Assembly: GCA_949987565.1 (NCBI GenBank)
Contig: OX465115.1
Location: 7,900,566-7,964,565, forward strand
Source: Luidia sarsii
Lineage: Eukaryota > Echinodermata > Asteroidea > Paxillosida > Luidiidae
DNA length: 64,000 bases
Direction: 5' to 3'
Shown: positions 45,301-57,300 of the stretch, piece by piece
Layout of the letters: each line of letters begins with the position of its first letter
Numbering within the stretch: position 1 is the first letter of the stretch
Program-made: the position numbers and the translations under genes
The notes under the pieces: model-generated
The model's input: only the letters and a program-made list of their open reading frames with translations
Told to the model about the DNA's origin: nothing
Database searches by the model: none

Positions 45301-48300
45301 TGGTTAGGCTGGTGGTAAGTCATATCCCACACAATCCAGTCTGCTCACTCCAAGGTGAGCTCAAACCTGGCTTCCTTAAATATTATGGTATGCCCCTCTC
45401 TTCTACATCCACCACAGCTGGCCTGTCAGCACTTATTGCCTGTCAGTCAAGAGTGACATCAAATTATACATGGCTACATGAACAACAGCACACATTCCAG
45501 ACTGGTGTTACAAATAATGGTCAAACTCTTTTTGCAATGAATGGACTAACAAAAAAATTGCAATGGGTTGATACCAATTGCACACGTGATAACATGATTT
45601 GTATAATGGTTGGGGCTCATAAAAATATCCCCAAGGCCATTGGAATTACTTTGTAGTGTTAGTGAATTGTCGAGTAATTTGACAAAACCCTGCAATAATG
45701 ATCTCAGGTACAGACTGGGCCCTGTGAATCATATCTCTGCAGAGGATAAATCTCACAAATGACGACCAACAATTGCAATTTAATTTGCCGTAAATTGGAT
45801 TTCATTTTGGTGAAGTTGTGTGTCTGCCTCTCTCCCTCCCTCCTTGCACTGTTCCCTGCTGGTCTGTCTTGGCGAGGCCTGAAGATCTTGTTACGGACCC
45901 ATACCATTTCAGTTCTCCGTAAGAGAAAAAAGTCCTATGCAAACATGGTTCGTAATTCATATGAAACAGCCCTAATCACAAACTTACATCAGCAAGGAAT
46001 TGTTTTTGTGTGAATATATTCTAAATAAATCTAGATATTTAGAAGTATTGAATTTATGATTTTGTAGATGAATAAGATGTGCATTGGGCTGTAAAGGATC
46101 TTTTCCTCCAACTGGAATCTGAATGAGTTTTTCATTCATTGCAGGTATGTTGCAATGTCAGATAATTCCAAAACAGGCTACAAAGCTAGAGAGTTGAAGT
46201 CTGTCCATGTAGATGCCATTGGACAATATCTGCGCCTTGTCATTCACAAAAACCATGTGAACAAGTACAACATTTACAATCAGGTATGTGTACATCATAC
46301 ATTTGCATGTACAATGTATGTTTTTTTCTTTAAAACCAATAGTGAGTACAGTTCACTCACCAATAGCGAGTACAGTGCACTCACCATTAGTGACTACTGT
46401 GCATTAAACGATATTGAGTATCACTCACCAGTAGTGACTACATTGTACCCACCGATATTGAGTACAATGCTCTCACCAATAGTGAGTACAATGCTCTCAC
46501 CGATAGTGAGTACAATGCTCTCACCAATAGTGAGTACAATGCTCTCACCAATAGTGAGTACAATGCTCTCACCAATAGTGAGTACAATGCACTCACCGAT
46601 AGTGAGTTCAGTGCACCAATAGTGAGTACAGTGCACTCACCGATAGTGAGTTCAGTGCACTCAAAGATAGAGTACAGTGCACTCACTGATAGTGGGTTCA
46701 GTGCACTCAACGATAGAGAGTACAGTGCACTCACCGATAGTGAGTACAATGCACTCAAAGATAGAGTACAGTGCACTCACCGATAGTGAGTTCAGTGCAC
46801 CGATAGTGAGTACAGTGCACTCAAAGATAGAGAGTACAATGCTCTCACCGATAGTGAGTTCAGTGCACTCAACGATAGTGAGTTCAGTGCACTCAAAGAT
46901 AGAGAGTACAGTGCACTCACCGATAGTGAGTTCAGTGCACTCAAAGATAGAGAGTACATGTACAATGCTCTCACCGATAGTGAGTTCAGTGCACTCAACG
47001 ATAGTGAGTTCAGTGCACTCAAAGATCGAGAGTACAGTGCACTCACCGATAGTGAGTTCAGTGCACTCACCGATAGTGAGTTCAGTGCACTCAAAGATAG
47101 AGAGTACAGTGCACTCACCGATAGTGAGTTCAGTGCACTCAACGATAGAGAGTACAGTGCACTCACCGATAGTGAGTTCAGTGCACCGATAGTGAGTACA
47201 GTGCACTCAAAGATAGAGAGTACAGTGCACTCACCGATAGTGAGTACAGTGCACTCAACGATAGAGAGTACAGTGCACTCACCGATAGTGAGTTCAGTGC
47301 ACTCACCGATAGTGAGTTCAGTGCACTCAAAGATAGAGAGTACAGTGCACTCACCGATAGTGAGTTCAGTGCACTCAACGATAGAGAGTACAGTGCACTC
47401 ACCGATAGTGAGTTCAGTGCACCGATAGTGAGTACAGTGCACTCAAAGATAGAGAGTACAGTGCACTCACCGATAGTGAGTACAGTGCACTCAACGATAG
47501 TGAGTACAGTGCACTCAAAGATAGAGAGTTCAGTGCACTCACCGATAGTGAGTTCAGTGCACTCAACGATAGAGAGTACAGTGCACTCACCGATAGTGAG
47601 TTCAGTGCACTCAAAGATAGTGAGTACAGTGCACTCACCGATAGTGAGTACAGTGCACTCAACGATAGTGAGTACAGTGCACTCACCGATAGTGAGTTCA
47701 GTGCACTCACCGATAGTGAGTTCAGTGCACTCAAAGATAGAGAGTACAGTGCACTCACCGATAGTGAGTTCAGTGCACTCAACGATAGAGAGTACAGTGC
47801 ACTCACCGATAGTGAGTTCAGTGCACTCAAAGATAGTGAGTACAGTGCACTCAAAGATAGAGAGTACAGTGCACTCAACGATAGAGAGTACAGTGCACTC
47901 AACGATAGAGAGTACAGTGCACTCACCGATAGTGAGTTCAGTGCGCTCAAAGATAGAGAGTACAGTGCACTCACCGATAGTGAGTACATTTCACTCACCA
48001 GTAGTGAGTACATTGTACTCACCGATAGTGAATACAGTGCATTCACCGATAGTGAGTACAGTGCATTCACTGATAGTGAGTACAGTGCACTCACCATTTT
48101 CCCACACATTTTTTGCAGGTCAGTCTGATTGCTATTAATGTCATTGGCGATGAAATCACATCGGAGGAAGAAGTGAAGGCACATGTATCTGATGAAGAGA
48201 ACCAGCAGAGAGTGAACCAAATCATCAAGGAGTTCATGCCTGAAGGCTATTACCCTGAGGAGGGTAACCATGAGACAGAACCAGTAGGACTCAGCACACT

Positions 48301-51300
48301 CATTGGGTAGGTCTCTCCAAACCAGTGGATCACATGCATAACAGTGTTGCAGTCAAAAATGAGTAGTGACTACAAAGGCTACTGCTGACATTGCCTTTTA
48401 CTGATTAAAGTTGGCCTTAAAAAAATGGCCACATTTGCCCTGCCCTCAAGGAGCTTGTCCTTGGTGGCTTGTCACCTGGCCTGGGTAGCCTGTCACCTGA
48501 CCTGGGGGCCTGTCACCGGGCCTGGGGGGCCTGTCACCTGGCCTGGGGGGCCTGTCACCTGGCCTGGGGGCCTGTCACCTGGCCTGGGGGCCTGTCACCT
48601 GGCCTGGGGGGCCTGTCACCTGGCTTGGGGGCCTGTCACCTGGCCTGGGGGGCCTGTCACCTGGCCTGGGTGATCTGTAACCTGACCTGGGGGCCTGTCA
48701 CCTGGCCTGGGTGGCCTGTCACCTGGCCTGGGGGGCCTGTCACCTGGCCTGGGTGGCCTGTCACCTGGCCTGGGTGGCCTGTCACCTGGCCTGGGGGGGC
48801 CTGTCACCTGGCCTGGGGGGCCCGTCACCTGGCCTGGGGGGCCCGTCACCTTGCCTGGGGGGCCTGTCACGTGGCCTGAGGGGCCTGTCACCTGGCCTGG
48901 GTGGCCTTTCACCTGGCCTGGGTGGCCTGTCACCTGGCCTGGGGGGCCTGTCACCTGGCCTGGGGGACTGTCACCTGGCCTGGGTGGCCTGTCACCTGGC
49001 CTGGGGGGCCTGTCACCTGGCCTGGGGGCCTGTCACCTGGCCTGAGGGGCCTGTCGCCTGGCCTGGGTGGCCTTTCACCTGGTCTGGGTGGCCTGTCACC
49101 TGGCCTGGGTGGCCTCTCACCTGGCCTGGGGGCCTGCCACCTGGCCTGGGGGACCTGTCACCTGGCCTGGGGGGCCAGTCACCTTGCCTGGGTGGCCTGT
49201 CACCTGGCCTGGGGGCCTGTCACCTGGCATGGGGCCTGTCACCTGGCCTGGGTAGCCTTTCACCTGGCTTTGGTGGCCTGTCACCTGGCCTGAGTACCAC
49301 ATTTTTCAGAAGTGTGGGGGATTTTCTTTGTGGTTTATAAACAATATGCGAAGCCATGGCGTGGGGTTCTGGGCCCGCCCAAGGGCCCCGTAATTTTTGG
49401 ACTTTTAGATGCTGTCTGCTGCATTTAAGAACATTTCCTTGGATTTTTAATTACTTTTTCTCAGGAAAAAACATGAAGAGATTAAGATTTTTTTTCTTCA
49501 GATATTTATTGACATCAACATTTGAACAAATGACCGGTTTTTCTTTCTGGAGGGTGGAGGCACAAAATTAGTCATTTCAAAATTTAGACGTGGCTGAAGT
49601 AATCAACGATTCAAACAACTGTTTATTCAGTTTCAATTGAACATAATATTAATAATGAAGTAAAATACTTCAACCTTTGGTTTATGCTGATCAGACCTGA
49701 AACCATGAGCTCCATTCAGTTGTAAGGTATCAAAATTCGTAATTTGGGGTCCAATATATTTGATTGAGGCCCATGAGACGTGATTTTTTAGCCTACAAAA
49801 TGAAAAAAATCTGAGGGAACAATTAAAATCCAACTATATCATTCCAAGATCCTTATGTCGTTCGATTAGAAGAATTTAAGGTTTGGTTTGAAAAGTTGTT
49901 TGAGATGATTGAAGAACTAACTTCGTAGAGTTATGGAGTACAGAGGGAAATTGACCGACATGATCCGTGCAGCAGCAGTATTCTGACCGTGCGCCACGGC
50001 CGACGTCACTGACAACAACACGGTCAAACCTTGGAGCTTCGTAATTTTAGGCCGACACAGAAAAACAGATTCACGCATGTACACCACACTGTACATTTTT
50101 TTTTGCAAGGAGGGTATATTACTTCCGTGGCACATTTTCCATAATTATTTCGTCCAAGTATTTTTCAAATTGTGGATTTTACGCTACGACCGTACAATTG
50201 AAGAAGGAAGATCGCCACCGCCAAAAAAGTACTGAACAACTTTTACTGGTCCACCCTGCGTGTTTGGGCATTAAAACAAGTGTTCCCTACCTTATCCGAG
50301 CGTTTATCTATTTCCCTGTCCGTGAAAAAAATTTCATTTCAAATCCTACGTTTTGTTTCCATAAAGCCTGTTAAAATACAATCTCTGTTCAAGTTTAAGG
50401 AATTAGGGATACAAAATCAGGAACAGGATCGAACTCGAAGTGCGAAGACTGGAAAGACGTCACCGTTTACAACTCACGTGCGGCATGCCATCTCTAGCCT
50501 TCCTCAATGGTACCCGATCCGATCCAAATGCATCCTGGGGCGAATGTGTACCAGCGAATAGGATATGCCACTGGACCGTAGCAGTATACAGTATACAATC
50601 GTGTGCACGGTCACTATACACTGTAGCCTTGTAAGTTGTAGGATATAGTACAGAATTTTCAATGCTTGTGTGCGCTTGTCAGCAAACGAAAAAGCTCCAC
50701 CTTTTCGGAATAATAATCTTAAAAATGTGAACAATATCTACACATAATCCGATCGGCTCGTTTTTGACAACTATCAAACCGGCCTCAGAAGGGCACCACG
50801 ACCAAAGTATCAATGGGGCATGGCAAGACTGGCTGTCGAATACATGTACCGCATTTCGAAGGGCATCGACGGCACTGGCCACCGTGAATTTCAAACCCTG
50901 CTTAAATTAATAAAAATATTGTTTTTCCGCCATCGTGCGCGAGACAAAACGCGGGGACATGGCAACGAGAAATACCATCCCCGTGTGTGGGGTCAATCTT
51001 GTAAGTTTTGCGAATGGTGTAGTATAACATTTGAACCTTCGTAAATGTAGGCCCCACTAGTGGAAAACACACGAGCGCGTGTGCATGTACAGTACATGTG
51101 TACACATGTACAGTAGTCAGCACTGTACTGTACATGTACATGTACTAGGACGTCCATAGCGGAGGGTCAGATTTCACGACCACGAGGAACGTTGGGTGCC
51201 AATGCATGTACACATGTACTGTGTGCAGTGTGGCCGTCGCGCGGTGCACAATGCATGCATGTACCGCTCCTACCGCACGGAAAAATGCAGGACTATAGAT

Positions 51301-54300
51301 CGTTTGCACCGGTTTTTGTACTGCTTTTTCGTCTAGATTTTGCTGGACATGCAAGCTGCATCATTTAAGATAATTTTGAACCATACTATAATAATTCTAT
51401 TGTGCGTATTGGGGATGAAAAACTGCGTATCGGCCCGTTTTTTTGCGTATCGGGCAGAAAAAGTTGCGTATCGGCCCGATACATACATGTACGTTTGTAC
51501 GTGGGGAGAACCCTGTTACAGTCTGTTACCGAATTGTTTTGTGTTTGTATTTTATTCACTAGAACAAGGGCTTTCTTCTGGATTCTAATTCAAATTTAAT
51601 CTCTTTATAACAAGCAATTTATAGACCCATTTGTGTATGTCTTCAGAACAGATAATTTTTTCAACATATTTCTGAACAATTTGCTATTTTCAAACCCCTT
51701 TTTCATGATCAATTCTTGATTAAATACTGATGGTTTAAATGAGAGTTTTTTTTCGTTCATGGTCTAATAATTTGATACCAAGACCATGTAATTCCAACGA
51801 GAATTAATGGGTCACATTTTGGCCGAAAGATCTTGCGTAAGTTACTTGAACAATTCTGTCACGAACGTGAAGTCATGGAGGCTTTGCCATGGAGACTTTG
51901 GGCATGAGTGTGCACTCACAGGCCTCATGACCGTGACCTACAGCAATCACATGGCCTGTACTGCTGACCGCGCACGCTGCATGGTCCCACTGCGACTGAA
52001 CCCATTCTCACTGTCAAACATACCTGAAAGACGATAATTTCAAGGATTTTCCTTCTAAAACCTCGTCAGAATACATAGAATCATTGTTAAAATCAGTATG
52101 CAAGAAATCCACGTGGTAGTCAAGTATAATAGGTCGTTCATGGCAGCGGAATCTGATGAATTTTGATAAATTTACACGGCCATTACTCCGAAAATGTCAA
52201 TGTTGACCCCATTGACCTTTACACCATTGTAAAGCTAACGATGAGAGCTTGCTAATCATATGAGTATGAAAAACAGGGCACACACAGAATTATTTATTCT
52301 CAATAGAAAAGCATCGCATTTGTCAAGTAGTGTAAGGAAGCATACTTTACACGTTGTTGAGTAAACTCGACATTGATACTCAAAGGGTTAAAGACATGGC
52401 AGTATTACCTTGAGTTGGGTCTGCTTGGGTCAGTAAGGCAGGGCTGGATTTCACCAAGCTCTAAGATTATTCCTAGGGTGAATTGTGAGGACCACCATTG
52501 TGATTGGTATATTGACATCACACAAACTTTGCTGAGCAATTAAGATTGATTAACATTTAATATTGATCTTTGTGCTTTGTGAGTTCAATCCCTGGACCCC
52601 TAAATTTGAGATATACATTTTGGTCATTTAAGTCAGTAAACAATATTATAAAGTATTGCACAAAAATGTTGCAGACTGCTTTGTGACGTAAGAACTATGC
52701 TATCTCCTTATTGCATATTACAGAAAGGACTATATTTCGCCCATGGATGACTTGGCCTTTGATATGTATCAAGACCCAGAGGTTGCCCAAGTCATCAGGA
52801 AACTAGATGTCCGGAAAAATGAAGCAGTGTTACGTAAGACAGTCTTCTCTTTTATAACATCAATTGTGTTTGCCCTACCCGGCATGTAGTTAGCACTTCA
52901 AGTCAATGCTTTAATGTTTTTAATTTTGAAAAAATAAAACAGGCAACACGGGTTGGATTCAAACCCATACTTACTCCTTGACTGTCATGCTTGTTGAGGT
53001 TGTTTGATGGAAGACATAAGTAATCAACACACTTTAATATCAGAACTTATCTCTTAGGCAGAATAGATGAGGGAAGTATACATGACATGTACATGTACAT
53101 AGACAAGCACTAGTACATATAGCACTAGTCAAGCTAACAAGCACAAGCCTAATGCATTGTCAGATTGATTCTGAAAAGCTTAGCAGGACGTGTGCAAAAT
53201 TAGCAGTTTACCTGTGATGAGAAAATAGCTTTGTAATGGTGTGAAGAAAAAAATGGACCTATCTTAGAAATTAAGGTTTTGAGAAAGATACATTCAAACT
53301 TTTCCCTCAATATTGATGAGACGTTGTGCTTATGAGGTGATAGTTCGTGCTCGATTTAAGGCCATTTATTTTTTCGATTAAGTGAGAAATAAGACCCAGC
53401 CTAAATGTGATATTCTGAAGAAATGCATCTGATCAGACAATGGTTCTTGAGGAAACCGTTGATTTCAAGTCCTATGAAATTCCTCCCAGTCTCTGCCATC
53501 ATAATGGTCAGCAAAACACAAACATTTAATCTTTGGTATTTCACACTACCACCCAAAAGTGGAGATACCGGTATGTTTGGACTACTTCCTACCTTTATCA
53601 TTTCCTTGCATTCATCTACTATACAAACCCTTATTGACTTGCCATACTTTGTCCGTTTTCAAAGAGGAGCAGTATGACCTTGCAAAGAAGCTGAAGCAAG
53701 CTATTGCTGATTTGCAGAAGGTATGGGAGTATGGAAGATTTACAATGGTTGTATTAGACCATGTAGGTATTGGCCAGGTTAACAACTGCAGTAGGCCTTC
53801 TGTGCAATTTAAAGGGGATTGGGAACATCTGTGTTCAATATGAATTTGCAATCTGCACGTAGTGAAATCTTTCACAAATGTTTCTATTAGAGTGATATTT
53901 TCCAAAGTTTGGGTAGATTTGAGATAGTGAAGAGAAGTGATGACAATTTTCACAATTTACAAAGTACTTGCCCAGGATGGAAAGATATTTCTCATTTTCT
54001 TGTTAACTTCATAGACATGATAGATAATTACAATATAGATGTAGCATGATTTTTGCATTGAGGAGAATGTAATTCAATGAGGGTTTAGCCTACTAGATGT
54101 AATAAGTATTACATGCGCAGTGATTTGCCCGATTGCCTGCCCTTAAAAAATACAGGCACCTCGAGTTGGATTCAGACCTGCAACTCAACCTTGAGTAATG
54201 AGTATAGATTAAAACGATACCCTAAGTTAATTCTAAATAATTACGGAAACTGAGCTTTTCTTGGTTTATGAACAAATTAGAAATTTGCACCAAAACCCTG

Positions 54301-57300
54301 CAAAATATTTCTTTTAGGTTTGGCTCTAAAACCATGCACTGGTTCAGGATCACTTTTCTTCCTAAAAAAAAACATTTCACATACTGCAAATCATTGCTTA
54401 CAAATACCAAATTAATTAATTTCTTAACTGGCATTCCCACGCATGCGTTCATACCGGTAGGTTGGAGAAAAACTTGGACGCTTTGAAGTGGAGAAGCGGC
54501 GAGCCATAGAGACTGAGGACTATGACCTAGCCAAGGTCAAAAAGATTCAGATGGAGGAGTACAGACTACAGATTTATCAGCAGTTAGAACTCAATGACTT
54601 ATTGCAGCTTAGTAAGGTAGGTAGCAGACTGGTAGGGCTCAGACATAGACTAGGACTCAGATTTGATATGCATGATTGATGACACTCTTGTATGCTACTC
54701 TTGACTGCAAGCAGCAACTAGCAGCTTGTATGTACAGACTCGTATTGGGTTTTATGGGTGACTAAACTATTTTCTCTCAATGGTTAACTTTTTTTTTATT
54801 TGACATGGTAAATGCCATTCCAGGAAACTAAACAATTCTGAACCAATTTGATTAAAACAAAAGTTTAAACTTGACTCAAACATTAAAGAAGAATGAAACC
54901 CAGAGAAAATAGTTGGCTTATCTCTTTGGTTGATAAAACCAACCTACAATTACCCATGTGCAACTCACCTACGAGTTTCATAAAGAGGGAAAAATCATGG
55001 AATTCGGTGGTCGAATTCGCGTTCCCTCTACCCGCCATGCTTTCGAAATTCCCGGAAGGTCACTGCGGGGGTATGACATCACGGCGGAGACGACCCTGTC
55101 TGATTGGTCAGTTAGGCTTGTTCAATCATTTTAATTTAAACTACACATATTAATCAATATTTAAAAAAGAATTATACCTCAATGTGTGAGAAAATAATCT
55201 TATAATCCTTTGCAGATTTATTGTTTTTCGCTTTGGTCATTATTTGAATTATTCTTGGGGATTGCGTATAGTCTTGATCTACAAACACTTTCACGGCTTC
55301 CTGATTGCATATACGTTGCACGGACTGTACATGTACATGTACATGTACAATGTACATACATGTACAGTGCACGTACAATGTACACGTTGTGTACTACATG
55401 TAATGTACAGTACATGTACACACTGTACTACTGTACTGTACACGTGTACAATGTACATTACGTTGGTATCTGTAACAAAATAAACGCTGCGCAATTTTGG
55501 TTCTCTGTTTTCTTGATCTTCGCCGAATGGCACCCTGTTATAACAGCTAAACAAGTAGGCCTAAAATAACTTATACACCAGGGGCTGAGTTTAATAAAGG
55601 TCCGACAACTATGACTGGGAGCCCACTGTGTCCGGCTTTTGTTTCAGCTCGCGTAATTTTAATAGGAAAATACGAGAAATGATTCAAGAGATGGTCGATG
55701 TTTTGGAGAGATTTCAGTTGTACACGTTTGCGAAGCTGTGTGGAGCTCAGTGGGGGTCAGGGGTCATGCACTTCCCAGCGTATGCTATGCACACAATAGC
55801 GCTGGGTGACAGGAGTTGCGGTCAGCGACCAGGGAATAAACAGTGTGGGCGACTGGAGTCGCGTTCCGATAACGTGTAAATTAGTCCTAGCTCCATGTTC
55901 TTGTTGCAGCACAAATAAAAATACGGCACGGTACGTATATCCCCCCTTCTTCCTCCATGGTAATTGATACAATACATGTATCCATGGAGTTTACCCTCCA
56001 TGAGTTACAGATAAGCGGTCTGCGAGAAAGACTAGGCAGAACGTGCATGTGAGAAAAATCACGCTAGCACCGAAACGAAAACATACATCAAAAGTCGATC
56101 GTATCATACAGGAAAAACATCAAAATTAACTCAACTTTCTGGATTCCAATGCGGCAATTCGTGAAGCTGTCGATGAACGTGATGCCACCGCTGGTCGATG
56201 TGAAAATACTGAAGGAACGGCATGTTCTTTCAGTATATTTCTCGGCTTCGAGCCGGTGAGTTTGGCCCGCAAGTCAACCTCGATCCCAACTCCTCCTCCG
56301 TGAAGTGATCGCTACAAATCACGTCATTTCGACTATATTTGTAGCCGACATTGAGACATTTTTCTACTTTTATGGCCGCAGCCCACTTCCCAAACAACTC
56401 AGGTCTCTTGGCCTTGTTAGGAACTGCATGGAAAGATTTCCCTAGCTTTTTTCCGCTGGCATTGTTACAACCAAAAGCCTGGCAGTACACCATCGTTCAT
56501 GCTCGCGAGTGTATATAAACTGCATGCACGCAGTATACATGTGTTGTGTACACACATGTTGTAGGGATACGTCCGTCCGGGCCCATGCGGGGTTGCCCGT
56601 CATTATGTCATACCCCCCGCAGTGACCTACCGGGAATTTCGAAAACATGGCGGGTACAGGGAACGCGAATTCGACCACCGAATTCCATGATTTTTCCCTC
56701 TTTATGAAACTCGTAGGTGAGTTGCACATGGGTAATTGTAGGTTGGTTTTATCAACCAAAGAGATAAGCCAACTATTTTCTCTGGGTTTCATTCTTCTTT
56801 AATGGCGCAAATATAAGTCTGTTGCATTGTACAAGATATATAGTCATTCATTTTCATTAAATCATCTTGTTCAACAGCAGAGCAACTGTCGAACAATTTA
56901 AAACAATTATAAAACTGGTCTAGAAAAATTAACTGGACAGGGACTTGAAGGTGAGACCTCTGGTTTATGCGCTCTTACCATCTGAGCTTTCCAGCCCTCA
57001 GATGGAGGCCTTGCCAAATAGTCAAGTATCTTACAAATGTCCAGTCCACACATTTTCTAAATCAGACGCCCTTTATCAACTATATCCTGAGAACTGTGAC
57101 ACTTCACACACCGTACAACATGTTACCCAAATGCATGGCATTGATACGGAATACCTTATCAGCTTCAAATGGAATTGTATTGTTTTTAGCATTCTGGCAT
57201 AGTTACTGCTACTTTTGTGATTTTTTAATCATAAATACTGCACTTAGCCATGCACAGGTACATATTGAAGGTAGGACATTGTTGTTAATGTAAAATTTGC

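Larger units (their letters stand above)
54887..56798. mobile_element. TTAA-flanked THAP-encoding DNA transposon (Kolobok-like), deleted
   Basis: Inverted termini of ~192 bases (54,887-55,078 and 56,606-56,798) match almost perfectly, starting AGAAGAATGAAACCCAGAGA. Both are flanked by TTAA (54,883-54,886; 56,799-56,802). The ~1.5 kb interior encodes a THAP zinc finger on minus. TTAA targets plus a THAP-bearing transposase are features of the Kolobok superfamily (piggyBac also uses TTAA; P elements have THAP but 8-bp duplications). No DDE transposase domain is visible, so this is an internally deleted copy. It lies in CEP104 intron 7. Confidence 0.82.

Noticed and set aside
45300..45656. 118-codon plus-strand frame as a host gene
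   Set aside because: It partly overlaps a dispersed repeat whose second copy (57,850) is not open, shows no domain and lies inside CEP104 intron 2.
46336..48098. CRISPR-like array
   Set aside because: Units are contiguous tandem repeats without unique spacers, in a eukaryotic intron.
46421..48271. Long open frames (up to 285 codons) on both strands over the 24-bp satellite
   Set aside because: They arise because the repeat period is a multiple of three; the translations are monotonous repeats with no domain and overlap on both strands.
48425..49340. Gly/Pro/Trp-rich open frames over the GC-rich minisatellite
   Set aside because: Stop-free in several frames at once because the unit lacks stops; located in a CEP104 intron, so repeat artefact.
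55628..55879. 83-codon frame in the Kolobok-like element as a transposase domain
   Set aside because: No DDE, RNase H-like or other transposase motif; opposite strand to the THAP frame.
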